Source: Escherichia coli
GTDB taxonomy: Bacteria > Pseudomonadota > Gammaproteobacteria > Enterobacterales > Enterobacteriaceae
Direction: 5' to 3'
DNA length: 64,000 nucleotides
NCBI GenBank assembly: GCA_021307345.1
Contig: CP089930.1
Location: 3,968,001 to 4,032,000 of the forward strand
Shown: positions 47,101 to 56,500 of the stretch, in pieces
How positions within the stretch are numbered: position 1 is the first letter of the stretch
Layout: each line of letters starts with the position of its first letter
Notes under the pieces: model-generated
Database searches by the model: none
Seen by the model: the letters and a program-made list of their open reading frames with translations, nothing else
What the model was told of the DNA's origin: nothing
Program-made: the position numbers and the translations under genes

Positions 47101-47632
47101 TGTTGATCTCGTGGGACGTGCGGAAACCATCAAAAAAATGAATAAACGGCACACGGCTTTTTAGTGTCGCGATATGCGAAATGAGGGCGAAGTCCTGCGC
47201 TTCCTGAACGTTTGCTGCACACAACATGGCGCAACCGGTTTGGCGCACGGCCATCACATCTGAATGATCGCCAAAAATAGAGAGTGCATGAGTAGCGACG
47301 GTACGCGCTGCTACATGCAGTACAAACGGCGTCAGTTCGCCCGCCAGTTTGTACAACGTCGGAATCATCAGCAGTAAACCCTGCGATGATGTAAACGATG
47401 TCGAGAGAGCCCCCGTTTGCAACGCGCCGTGCACGGTCGCGATAGCACCAGCTTCTGACTGCATTTCAACCACACGAGGCGTATCTCCCCACACGTTTTT
47501 CAAGCCGTTTCCGGCCCAGGCATCGGCCTGTTCCGCCATCGTGGAACTTGGGGTAATAGGGTAGATGGCGATAACTTCACTGGTGCGAAATGCCACCGAA
47601 GCTACCGCGCCATTACCGTCAATTGTGATCAT
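44108..47632 (-). CDS. ydbK: Pyruvate:flavodoxin oxidoreductase YdbK
   Basis: 1174 residues, full length for the NifJ/PFOR family. It oxidises pyruvate with CoA to acetyl-CoA and CO2 while reducing flavodoxin or ferredoxin, in the cytoplasm. Visible elements in order: the N-terminal pyrimidine-binding domain (ITPSSTMAEQADAW), two 4Fe-4S ferredoxin motifs (CTQCNHCVAACP and CTGCNLCVEVCP near 690-760), a third cluster with CSGCGETPY, and the thiamin-diphosphate domain (GGDGWAYDIG, near 960). The enzyme is oxidative-stress-inducible in E. coli. The start ATG follows GGGTGTCGT. Confidence 0.95.
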   Translation of the reverse strand: MITIDGNGAVASVAFRTSEVIAIYPITPSSTMAEQADAWAGNGLKNVWGDTPRVVEMQSEAGAIATVHGALQTGALSTSFTSSQGLLLMIPTLYKLAGELTPFVLHVAARTVATHALSIFGDHSDVMAVRQTGCAMLCAANVQEAQDFALISHIATLKSRVPFIHFFDGFRTSHEINKIVPLADDTILELMPQAEIDAHRARALNPEHPVIRGTSANPDTYFQSREATNPWYNAVYDHVEQAMNDFAAATGRQYQPFEYYGHPQAERVIILMGSAIGTCEEVVDELLTRGEKVGVLKVRLYRPFSAKHLLQTLPDSVRTVAVLDRTKEPGAQAEPLYLDVMTALAEAFNNGERETLPRVIGGRYGLSSKEFGPDCVLAVFAELNTAKPKPRFTVGIYDDVTNLSLPLPENTLPNSAKLEALFYGLGSDGSVSATKNNIKIIGNSTPWYAQGYFVYDSKKAGGLTVSHLRVSEHPIRSAYLIPQADFVGCHQLQFIDKYQMAERLKPGGIFLLNTPYSADDVWSRLPQEVQAVLNQKKARLYVINAAKIARECGLAARINTVMQMAFFHLTQILPGDSALAELQGAIAKSYSSKGQDLVERNWQALALARESVEEVPLQPVNPHSANRPPVVSDAAPDFVKTVTAAMLAGLGDALPVSALPPDGTWPMGTTRWEKRNIAEEIPIWKEELCTQCNHCVAACPHSAIRAKVVPPEAMENAPASLHSLDVKSRDMRGQKYVLQVAPEDCTGCNLCVEVCPAKDRQNPEIKAINMMSRLEHVEEEKINYDFFLNLPEIDRSKLERIDIRTSQLITPLFEYSGACSGCGETPYIKLLTQLYGDRMLIANATGCSSIYGGNLPSTPYTTDANGRGPAWANSLFEDNAEFGLGFRLTVDQHRVRVLRLLDQFADKIPAELLAALKSDATPDVRREQVATLRQHLKDVSEAHELLRDADALVEKSIWLIGGDGWAYDIGFGGLDHVLSLTENVNILVLDTQCYSNTGGQASKATPLGAVTKFGEHGKRKARKDLGVSMMMYGHVYVAQISLGAQLNQTVKAIQEAEAYPGPSLIIAYSPCEEHGYDLALSHDQMRQLTATGFWPLYRFDPRRADEGKLPLALDSRPPSEALEETLLHEQRFRRLNSQQPEVAEQLWKDAAADLQKRYDFLAQMAGKTDKSGTE

Positions 47633-47905
47633 ACGACACCCTTACATTGCGCAAATGAGGGGCACACGAAAAAGCTGCGCGCCCAGTAGTTATCTCTCAA
47701 TTTTAGCAAATGGCCTTCTGTTGCATTTTCGCTTTTGTGTCCCTCATATCTGCGTAATGAATGTTTTGATCAAACAGTGGACAAAAAAATAGCGATAAAA
47801 AAGTAACAATGCGTTGCAACACACATAGTTGTTCTCGACGTAGTCGTCTGTGCTGCCTATTATTTACGGCGGTGTCGTTTGGTTTAAAGATTAGAGGAAG
47901 TAAAG

Positions 47906-48172
47906 ATGCGAGCAGCGTTGTGGGTCGGGTGTGCCGCTTTATTGTTATCGGCGTGTAGTAGTGAACCAGTTCAGCAGGCAACTGCGGCGCATGTGGCGCC
48001 TGGTTTAAAAGCGTCCATGTCCAGTAGCGGTGAAGCAAATTGCGCGATGATTGGTGGTTCGCTATCCGTTGCCCGCCAGCTAGACGGAACGGCTATTGGC
48101 ATGTGTGCATTACCCAACGGCAAACGCTGTAGCGAACAGTCACTTGCCGCCGGAAGCTGTGGCAGCTATTAA
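47906..48172 (+). CDS. ydbJ: YdbJ lipoprotein (DUF333)
   Basis: 88 residues with AGAGGAAG before the ATG. Lipobox LLLSAC places the lipidated Cys at 17. The C-terminal DUF333 motif (ANCAMIGGSLSVARQ, then MCALPNGKRCSEQSL) is complete. Function unknown. Its last codons overlap the last codons of the convergent hslJ gene. Confidence 0.9.
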   Translation: MRAALWVGCAALLLSACSSEPVQQATAAHVAPGLKASMSSSGEANCAMIGGSLSVARQLDGTAIGMCALPNGKRCSEQSLAAGSCGSY

Positions 48173-48591
48173 TTCATTAAATCCGCCAGCTTATAGGTTA
48201 ATGTCTGTTTCACGGTGGCCAGCGTTAACTGGTTCGCAGTCAGATCGACTTGCGCACCTTCTTTCAGCATTTCGCTGATGGTGTGATCGAGTTCATTAAG
48301 CTGAGGAGTGGCACACATCATGCGGGTCATTGCCAGCCCTTTAACTTTCAGTTCACCGCCAGAAAGTTTACCCTCGCCGCTAAAGCGGTTGCACATGTTG
48401 CCGGAAATCATCATCTTTTCACCAAAGCTGATTTCTGGCGGGTTTTTATCGCTGGTAACAGGTTGACCGTTGACACTTTCCAGCACAAAGCGGTGATGCT
48501 GTAATTGTTCTGGCGTCACAGCAATTTTGTCATTACTTACACATCCCGCCATCAGCAGGCTTAACGCAACAAGCGCGGCTACTTTCTTCAT
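48169..48591 (-). CDS. hslJ: Heat-inducible lipoprotein HslJ
   Basis: 140 residues from the ATG at 48591. Lipobox SLLMAGC (Cys17). The mature part is a META domain (HHRFVLESVNGQPV, FGEKMMISGNMCNRFSG). HslJ is an outer-membrane-associated heat-shock protein that contributes to novobiocin resistance. It lies between ydbJ and ldhA as in K-12. Confidence 0.93.
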   Translation of the reverse strand: MKKVAALVALSLLMAGCVSNDKIAVTPEQLQHHRFVLESVNGQPVTSDKNPPEISFGEKMMISGNMCNRFSGEGKLSGGELKVKGLAMTRMMCATPQLNELDHTISEMLKEGAQVDLTANQLTLATVKQTLTYKLADLMN

Positions 48592-48717
48592 TTTGGTTCT
48601 CAACTTAAGGTATAAATCAGGTGCTGACTGCCGAATGCAACGCGACGCGTCTTATCCGTCCTGCAAAACATATTTTAAGAATAGAGGATGAAAGATCTTT
48701 GGGGATTATCTGAATAA

Positions 48718-48740
48718 GCTCCCCTGACTTGCAGGGGAGC
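48718..48740 (-). terminator. ldhA terminator
   Basis: GCTCCCCTG-ACTTG-CAGGGGAGC hairpin just after ldhA; the following T tract on the minus strand is short and broken. Confidence 0.6.
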
Positions 48741-48747
48741 AGCAAGA

Positions 48748-49737
48748 TTAAACCAGTTCGTTCGGGCAGGGTTCGCCTTTTTCCAGATTGCTTAAGTTTT
48801 GCAGCGTGGTCTGGGAAATACTGGTCAGAGCTTCTGCCGTCAGGAATGCCTGGTGTCCGGTAAACAGCACGTTATGGCAGGCAGACAGACGACGGAACAC
48901 GTCATCCTGGATCACGTCGTTGGATTTATCTTCAAAGAACAGATCGCGTTCGTTTTCATACACGTCCATCCCCAGCGAGCCAATTTTCTGGTTTTTCAGA
49001 GCTTCAATTGCCGCCTGAGAATCAATCAATGCACCACGACTGGTGTTGACGATCATTACGCCGTTTTTCATCTGTTCAAACGCTGCCTCATTCAGCAGGT
49101 GGTAGTTCTCCGGCGTCAGTGGGCAGTGCAGGGAGATAACGTCTGATTCAGAGAATAGGGTCGGCAGATCAACATACTCCACACCAAGTTCCAGCGCCGC
49201 CGCACTTGGGTACGGATCGAACGCAAGCAGACGCATACCAAAACCTTTCAGAATGCGCAGCATCGCCACACCGATCTTACCGGTGCCGATAACGCCCGCT
49301 GTTTTGCCATACATGGTAAAGCCAGTCAGACCTTCCAGAGAGAAGTTGGCGTCACGGGTACGCTGGTACGCGCGGTGAATACGGCGGTTCAGCGTCATCA
49401 TCATACCGATAGCGTGTTCAGCGACGGCTTCCGGATCGTAGGCTGGAACACGGACTACTTTCAGCCCAAGTTCTTTTGCCGCATCAAGATCGACGTTATT
49501 GAAACCGGCACAGCGCAGGGCGATATATTTAACGCCGTGCTTTTTCAGCTCTTCCAGCACCGGGCGGCTGCCGTCATCGTTTACGAAAATACATACCGCT
49601 TCGCAGCCATTGGCGGTTTTGGCGGTTTTTTCCGTCAGCAGAAAGTCAAAAAATTCCAGCTCAAAGCCAAAGGACTCGTTCACCTGTTGCAGGTACTTCT
49701 TGTCGTACTGTTTTGTGCTATAAACGGCGAGTTTCAT
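48748..49737 (-). CDS. ldhA: Fermentative D-lactate dehydrogenase
   Basis: 329 residues, full length. D-isomer-specific 2-hydroxyacid dehydrogenase: substrate domain at both ends, NAD-binding Rossmann motif GVIGTGKIGVAMLRI near 150, and catalytic residues within LRCAGFNNVD, VNTSRGALID (Arg) and TGHQAFLT (His). It reduces pyruvate to D-lactate with NADH during fermentation and is allosterically activated by pyruvate. The ATG has GGAGAAAG upstream. Confidence 0.96.
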   Translation of the reverse strand: MKLAVYSTKQYDKKYLQQVNESFGFELEFFDFLLTEKTAKTANGCEAVCIFVNDDGSRPVLEELKKHGVKYIALRCAGFNNVDLDAAKELGLKVVRVPAYDPEAVAEHAIGMMMTLNRRIHRAYQRTRDANFSLEGLTGFTMYGKTAGVIGTGKIGVAMLRILKGFGMRLLAFDPYPSAAALELGVEYVDLPTLFSESDVISLHCPLTPENYHLLNEAAFEQMKNGVMIVNTSRGALIDSQAAIEALKNQKIGSLGMDVYENERDLFFEDKSNDVIQDDVFRRLSACHNVLFTGHQAFLTAEALTSISQTTLQNLSNLEKGEPCPNELV

Positions 49738-49944
49738 AAGACTTTCTCCAGTGATGTTGAATCACATTTAAGCTACTAAAAATATTTTACAAAATTTAAA
49801 ATATAATTGAAAGCTATGACCATATTGAAAAATTCATCAACAACTATGCTTAGTGTAGGCGCAACCTTCAACTGAACGGTTAAACATGCCACAATACCCG
49901 TATTGAACGCTTAATTTTTCGCTAAATCAGGATATTAACTACCC

Positions 49945-52584
49945 ATGTTGGGTAAATATAAAGCTGTTCTCGCGCTGCTATTACTGATTATTCTTGTGCC
50001 GTTGACGTTGCTAATGACGCTCGGATTGTGGGTTCCCACGCTGGCGGGCATCTGGCTACCGCTCGGGACACGTATTGCATTAGATGAAAGCCCACGCATT
50101 ACGCGTAAAGGTTTAATCATTCCCGATCTCCGTTATCTGGTGGGAGATTGTCAGCTTGCGCATATCACCAACGCCAGCCTTTCACATCCCAGCCGCTGGT
50201 TATTGAACGTTGGCACGGTAGAACTTGATTCTGCTTGCCTGGCGAAATTGCCGCAGACAGAGCAATCTCCAGCCGCCCCGAAAATCCTCGCGCAGTGGCA
50301 GGCCATGTTGCCTAACACCTGGATCAATATCGATAAACTGATTTTTTCTCCCTGGCAGGAATGGCAGGGAAAACTCTCTCTCGCATTAACCTCTGATATC
50401 CAGCAACTGCGTTATCAGGGCGAAAAAGTTAAATTTCAAGGCCTGCTTAAAGGGCAACAATTTACAGTCAGCGAACTGGATGTTGCCGCGTTTGAAAATC
50501 AGCCGCCGGTAAAACTGGTGGGGGAATTTACTCTGCCGCTAGTGCCGGATGGGCTTCCTGTAAGTGGTCATGCTACCGCGACGTTGAATTTGCCGCAGGA
50601 ACCGTCGCTGGTGGATGCTGAACTCGAGTGGCAGGAAAATAGCGGGCAATTGATTGTGATGGCACGAGATACCGGCGATCCGTTGCTCGATTTACCGTGG
50701 GAAATTACCCGTCAGCAATTGACTGTCAGTGATGGTCGCTGGAGCTGGCCATATGAAGGTTTTCCCCTTAGTGGGCGATTGGGTGTCAAAGTCGATAACT
50801 GGCAGGCCGGGCTTGAGAACGCATTGGTTAGTGGTCGACTGAGTGTGCTGACCCAGGGGCAAGCAGGTAAGGGCAATGCGGTGCTTAATTTTGGCCCAGG
50901 AAAATTAAGCATGGATAACAGCCAGCTGCCTCTGCAGCTGACCGGTGAAGCGAAACAGGCGGACCTCATTTTATATGCCCGCTTACCCGCGCAGCTAAGT
51001 GGAAGTCTGACTGACCCAACGCTGGCCTTTGAGCCAGGCGCGTTATTACGTTCGAAGGGAAGAGTCATCGATTCGCTGGACATCGATGAAATCCGTTGGC
51101 CATTAGCGGGTGTAAAAGTCACCCAACGTGGTGTTGACGGACGTTTGCAGGCCATTTTGCAGGCACATGAAAATGAACTGGGCGACTTTGTGCTGCATAT
51201 GGATGGTCAGGCGAATGATTTTCTCCCTGATGCAGGACGCTGGCAGTGGCGTTACTGGGGAAAAGGCAGTTTTACCCCGATGAATGCCACCTGGGATGTC
51301 GCAGGAAAAGGTGAGTGGCATGACAGCACGATTACGCTTACCGATCTTTCGACCGGTTTCGACCAGTTGCAATATGGCACGATGACGGTAGAAAAGCCGC
51401 GCTTAATTCTTGAGAAACCTGTTGTCTGGGTACGCGACACGCAGAATCCGTCTTTTAGTGGTGCGCTTTCGCTGGATGCAGGGCAAACGCTTTTCACGGG
51501 GGGCAGCGTGTTACCGCCATCAACCTTAAAATTTAGTGTTGAAGGGCGCGAACCAACTTATTTCCTCTTCAAAGGCGATTTACATGCTGGCGAGATTGGT
51601 CCGGTACGGGTAAATGGTCGCTGGGACGGTATTCGTCTGCGCGGTAACGCCTGGTGGCCTAAACAATCACTCACTGTATTTCAGCCGCTGGTGCCACCTG
51701 ACTGGAAGATGAACCTACGCGATGGCGAGCTGTATGCTCAGGTAGCCTTTTCCGCTGCGCCTGATCAAGGCTTCCGTGCGGGGGGGCATGGCGTATTAAA
51801 AGGTGGCAGCGCCTGGATGCCTGATAACCAGGTCAACGGCGTCGACTTTGTACTACCGTTCCGTTTTGGCGACGGTGCGTGGCACCTGGGGACGCGGCGA
51901 CCTGTATCATTACGTATTGCTGAAGTGGTTAACCTTGTGACAGCAAAAAATATCACAGCCGATCTTCAAGGGCGTTATCCGTGGACCGAAGACGAACCCT
52001 TGCTACTGACCAATGTGAGTGTTGATGTTTTAGGCGGTAACGTGCTGATGAAACAATTACGTATGCCGCAGCACGATCCGGCGCTATTGCGCCTGAATAA
52101 TCTCTCATCCAGTGAACTGGTTAGCGCCGTCAACCCGAAACAATTCGCCATGTCAGGAGCATTTAGCGGTGCATTGCCATTATGGCTGAATAATGAAAAA
52201 TGGATTGTAAAAGATGGTTGGCTGGCAAACTCAGGTCCCATGACCTTACGTCTGGATAAAGACACTGCGGATGCAGTAGCAAAAGACAATATGACCGCTG
52301 GAACCGCCATCAACTGGTTGCGCTATATGGAAATTAGCCGTTCATCGACAAAAATTAATTTAGATAATCTCGGTGTGTTAACCATGCAGGCAACGATTAG
52401 CGGTAATAGTCGGGTTGATGGCAAAACAGGCACTGTGAATCTTAATTACAGTCACGAAGAAAATATTTTTACGTTATGGCGCAGTTTACGCTTTGGCGAT
52501 AATCTCCAGGCGTGGCTGGAACAGAATGCCCGTATCCCGGAAAATGACTGCCCGTCAGGAAAAGAATGTGAGGAAAAACAATGA
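49945..52584 (+). CDS. ydbH: AsmA-like intermembrane protein YdbH
   Basis: 879 residues. One N-terminal membrane anchor (AVLALLLLIILVPLTLLMTL) is followed by a long periplasmic beta-taco-type AsmA/TamB-like region without other membrane segments. YdbH acts redundantly with TamB and YhdP in carrying phospholipid to the outer membrane; it completes its bridge with YnbE, whose gene overlaps the 3' end by 4 bp. The gene starts after a 207-bp gap that also holds the divergent ldhA promoter. Confidence 0.95.
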   Translation: MLGKYKAVLALLLLIILVPLTLLMTLGLWVPTLAGIWLPLGTRIALDESPRITRKGLIIPDLRYLVGDCQLAHITNASLSHPSRWLLNVGTVELDSACLAKLPQTEQSPAAPKILAQWQAMLPNTWINIDKLIFSPWQEWQGKLSLALTSDIQQLRYQGEKVKFQGLLKGQQFTVSELDVAAFENQPPVKLVGEFTLPLVPDGLPVSGHATATLNLPQEPSLVDAELEWQENSGQLIVMARDTGDPLLDLPWEITRQQLTVSDGRWSWPYEGFPLSGRLGVKVDNWQAGLENALVSGRLSVLTQGQAGKGNAVLNFGPGKLSMDNSQLPLQLTGEAKQADLILYARLPAQLSGSLTDPTLAFEPGALLRSKGRVIDSLDIDEIRWPLAGVKVTQRGVDGRLQAILQAHENELGDFVLHMDGQANDFLPDAGRWQWRYWGKGSFTPMNATWDVAGKGEWHDSTITLTDLSTGFDQLQYGTMTVEKPRLILEKPVVWVRDTQNPSFSGALSLDAGQTLFTGGSVLPPSTLKFSVEGREPTYFLFKGDLHAGEIGPVRVNGRWDGIRLRGNAWWPKQSLTVFQPLVPPDWKMNLRDGELYAQVAFSAAPDQGFRAGGHGVLKGGSAWMPDNQVNGVDFVLPFRFGDGAWHLGTRRPVSLRIAEVVNLVTAKNITADLQGRYPWTEDEPLLLTNVSVDVLGGNVLMKQLRMPQHDPALLRLNNLSSSELVSAVNPKQFAMSGAFSGALPLWLNNEKWIVKDGWLANSGPMTLRLDKDTADAVAKDNMTAGTAINWLRYMEISRSSTKINLDNLGVLTMQATISGNSRVDGKTGTVNLNYSHEENIFTLWRSLRFGDNLQAWLEQNARIPENDCPSGKECEEKQ

Positions 52585-52766
52585 AAATAGTGATAGCCGC
52601 GCTCGCGTCCTCTTTTATGTTGGTTGGTTGCACTCCGCGCATAGAGGTGGCTGCGCCGAAGGAGCCAATCACCATTAATATGAACGTTAAAATTGAGCAT
52701 GAGATCATCATCAAAGCGGACAAAGATGTTGAAGACCTGCTTAAAACTCGTAGCGATCTTTTTTGA
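52581..52766 (+). CDS. ynbE: YnbE outer membrane lipoprotein
   Basis: 61 residues. Signal with lipobox FMLVGC (Cys17) and a short beta-prone mature part (PITINMNVKIEHEIIIKADKDVE). YnbE multimerises and extends the YdbH beta-structure to the outer membrane. Overlapping start with ydbH and 7-bp spacing to ydbL indicate one operon. Confidence 0.95.
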   Translation: MKIVIAALASSFMLVGCTPRIEVAAPKEPITINMNVKIEHEIIIKADKDVEDLLKTRSDLF

Positions 52767-52773
52767 GGTCATG

Positions 52774-53097
52774 ATGAAAAGAACATTACTCATAATAGTG
52801 TGGATTATTGGCCTGATGAGTAGCAGTGCGATGGCATTAACTCTGAATGAAGCCAGAAGTCAGGGGCGGGTCGGTGAAACGCTTAATGGTTACCTGGTGG
52901 CGCTGGAAACGGATGCTGAAACACAGGCATTGGTAAGAGATATTAATGAAGCTCGTAATCGTAGTTACCAGCAACTGGCAAAACAGAATAATGTATCCAC
53001 AGATGAGATAGCGAAACTGGCAGGGCAAAAACTTGTCGCGCGTGCGAAGCCGGGTGAATATGTACAGGGGATTAATGGTATATGGTTGCGAAAATAA
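52774..53097 (+). CDS. ydbL: YdbL periplasmic chaperone-like protein (DUF1318)
   Basis: 107 residues. Of the two adjacent ATG codons, the second (52774) has GAGG at the better distance. Signal peptide MKRTLLIIVWIIGLMSSSAMA is cleaved before LTLNEARSQG. The DUF1318 body ends ARAKPGEYVQGINGIWLRK. YdbL prevents uncontrolled YnbE polymerisation and so helps form the YdbH-YnbE bridge. The signal and middle differ noticeably from the K-12 protein as I recall it. Confidence 0.92.
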   Translation: MKRTLLIIVWIIGLMSSSAMALTLNEARSQGRVGETLNGYLVALETDAETQALVRDINEARNRSYQQLAKQNNVSTDEIAKLAGQKLVARAKPGEYVQGINGIWLRK

Positions 53098-53502
53098 ATT
53101 ATATTTCATAACAACATGTTTATTACATATGTTTATATGATTCTTTGTGTTTTTAGCCAGGTAAGTCTTATTAACTGATTTGCTTATATATTCTCTTATT
53201 ATCTCGTCTGTTAATTACAATTCATCATTTGTGTGGATGCGAGCCAATAATCTATTTATGATATAAATGGATTATTAATGTCTTTTTCTCGCCTGTTTTT
53301 AATTATTGTTTGAAATGACTTGCTCGCAGAATATAATTTAATAAATGCTCTGATGTGGTTTTTAAACTGCTTCGCCTTAATATTCGCCATACAAATAACA
53401 TAACTATTATTTAATGAATGTTTCGTTGCAGGCATTTAGTGCTTTCTGTTTTTACGTTTTGCGTAGTTTGTTACGCGGGAACTATTTTTTAAGGAGTTAT
53501 AT
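53098..53502. other. Intergenic region ydbL-ydbA (site of absent feaR/paa block)
   Basis: 405 bp, AT-rich, no gene seen. In K-12 the feaR, feaB, tynA and paa genes lie at this junction. The region here contains only the leader and promoter of ydbA (AAGGAG just before its ATG). Confidence 0.5.
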
Positions 53503-56500
53503 ATGCAAAGGAAAAAATTGTTGTCGGTATGTGTTGCGATGGCGTTAAGTAGCCAGACATGGGCTGCGGATACCACTACAACCGAGTCAGCAGACGAAAC
53601 ACGGAAATCCAGCAAAATATCATGTCCGGCAAATATTCAAATATTAAATAAAGAACAGCTTGAACATTTACCTGCAGAATGTAGAGATCTTAAAGACAGT
53701 GCCGTTTTACCCTGGGCCGCCGCTGGGCTGGCGGCGGTAGTAACTGGTGTCGCGGTCTATGCCCTACACGATGATAATAATCATCACGACGATCCGTCTC
53801 CGGTGCCGGACGATGGCGGTAATACGCCAGTACCACCGGATGATGGCGGAGACACACCAGTACCACCAGACGATGGCGGAGATACACCAGTACCGCCGGA
53901 CGATGGTGACGACACACCAATACCGCCGGACGATGGTGACGACACACCAATACCGCCGGACGATGGTGACGACACACCAATACCGCCAGATGATGGCGGA
54001 GACACGCCAGTACCGCCGGACGATGGCGGAGACACACCAGTACCGCCGGACGATGGCGGAGACACACCAGTACCGCCGGACGATGGCGGAGACACGCCAG
54101 TACCGCCGGACGATGGCGGAGACACGCCAGTACCGCCGGACGATGGCGGAGACACACCAGTACCGCCAGACGATGGCGGAGACGCGCCAGTACCGCCGGA
54201 TGACAAACCGGATCCGATCAAATTCAACAACAACGTTACCTGGGATCAAGCTGAAAAAACGGTGCAGATCCGTAATGCAACCTTTACCTACACCGAGAAT
54301 GCGGATGGCAGCTATATCCTGACGGCAAAAGATGGTCGCCAGACAATCGTTAAGCAGTGGAAAGTAAATGAAGACAGCAACACGGCAGTCTTCGAAGGCG
54401 TTAACAAAGCGGGCGGAATCATCTGGAGCTACGACGACGAAGGCAAAATCCACATCACCAAAGAAGCCGGCGTGGTGGTTGATGGAACCACAGGCAACGA
54501 CATCAAAGTGAGTGATGCCATTATTACCGATCAGGGCGGTAACACGGCACTGAATGGTGGTACGGTAATGACCGTGGAAGGCGATAATATTGTTCTGAAC
54601 AACGACGGTAAAACCACTGCGATTGGCGAAGGTTCCGTTGTTGGTATCCTGACGGGCGATGACATCACTATCAATAACAACGGTGAAACCGAAGTCGATG
54701 GTGGTACTGCAGTTATTGTCAACGGCGATAGCACAACCATCAATACTCAGGGCGACGCGGCATTTACTCACGGTGGTACGGGTAGTCTGATTAACGGTGA
54801 CGAGGCCACTATCGATAATAAAGGGAATATGACCGTCGATGGCGAAAACTCGGCAGCGACCAAAATTGTTGGTAATGACGCACTTATCAAGCAGGAAGGC
54901 GATCTTTACGTCAGTGACGCTGCACACGGTATTGACGTTACGGGGAATGGCACCATTGTCAGTAACAAAGGCAATATTACCGTGGTGGATGATAAATCCA
55001 TAGGCGTATTGCTGGATGGTAGTAACGCCACGTTTATGAACATTGGTGATATTACGGTTGGCGACACGGGGCGCGAGGGAAATCCATTCGGTGTACTGAT
55101 CGACGGCGACAACGCAACTTTTGTCAACGTGGGGGATATCACCACCAACAATAGCGGTACAGGGATTAAAGTTGCCGGTAACGAAGGCAGTGTTTCACTT
55201 TCAGGTAAGATGTCTGTTAACGACGCCACAACGGGTCTGGAAGTAAACGGCAACGATAACAGCATCACGATGACAACGTATGAGCTGAGCATTGCGGGCG
55301 AAAATGCGACGGGCGTAAATTTATCTGGCAACGGCAACAATCTTGAAATTTCCGGAGATATGACCGTTGATGGTAAAAATACCGTCGGAACGCGAGTTAT
55401 GGGTGATGATGTAAGCGTTCTTCAGAATGGCGATCTTTACGTCAGTGGCGCCGCGCACGGTATTGATATCCAAGGTACACGCGCCAAAATTAGCAATACC
55501 GGTAAAATCACAGTTATAGACAATGATTCGGTCGGTGTGCTGATCGAGGGCGATGATGAGCAGTTTGGTAACATTGGTGAAATTGATGTATCCCAAAATG
55601 GTACAGGTATTTCCCTTATCGGCGATCGTGAGCAGGTATCTTTATACGGGGATATTAATGTCACGCAAGAGCGGGATGACAGCGGTAACTTCCAGGGGGC
55701 GACGGGCATAAGCATTGCCGGGAATGATAGCCAGGTTACGCTGGAGGGGGATGTCAACCTGACCTCTGATATGGGTTCTTCTCCTACAGAATCTGATAAC
55801 CATCTCAACGGTTTAGTGATTAGCGGCGATAATAATACGATATCGTTGAATGGTAGTTTAAATATTGAAGCCTATTCATCCTTCTTTCGAGAACAACCTG
55901 AACTGGATGGTGTGGTCGTCGCCGGAGATGATAATGTCGTTAATTTGAATGGCGGCGTAAATATATCAGGGGACACTGGTGGTCATGGTATTAATGGTAT
56001 TTATGTCTCTGGTGATAGTGTGGTTAATATCAGTGGGCATTCTGTCCTGGACATCACTTCAATCCGTGGGGCAACAGGGCTTATTTATGTCACAGATGGT
56101 GGTAGCGTCGTGCTTGATGAAAACTCTGTCACTGATGTTTTTAGTCCTGTGCGTGATGCTAGCTATTATGGTGATAATTCCACGATAACAGCGGATGGTA
56201 TAGGTTCCAGCGCAGAGAATAAAGGCGAGATTAATGCGTTAACAGCGAAGGAAATTATTTTCGCTATTAACGGCGCATCAGTCATTAATTCAGGAACCAT
56301 CAATATTAAAACGGTGGAAAGCAGTGTGGATGATGGTAGAACGGGTGTTGTGCGCGCAAATGGAAAGAATTCTAGCGCCTCCAATGCCTCAGGAGGTGTT
56401 GTTAATATAACATCATCTCTTGCTCCATCTGGAGCCAATGGCAATCCTAATTACCCCCTAAGATGGTATTATAAAACCTACTACGCGCTTCTCGCGAGCG

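Noticed and set aside
53820-54209. CRISPR-like regular repeats
   Set aside because: Repeats are contiguous without spacers and in frame in a coding sequence, so this is a protein stalk repeat.
53764-54927. Long minus-strand ORFs opposite the ydbA repeats
   Set aside because: Their low-complexity translations (RRYWRVSAIV-type repeats) are the mirror of the 30-bp in-frame repeats in ydbA.
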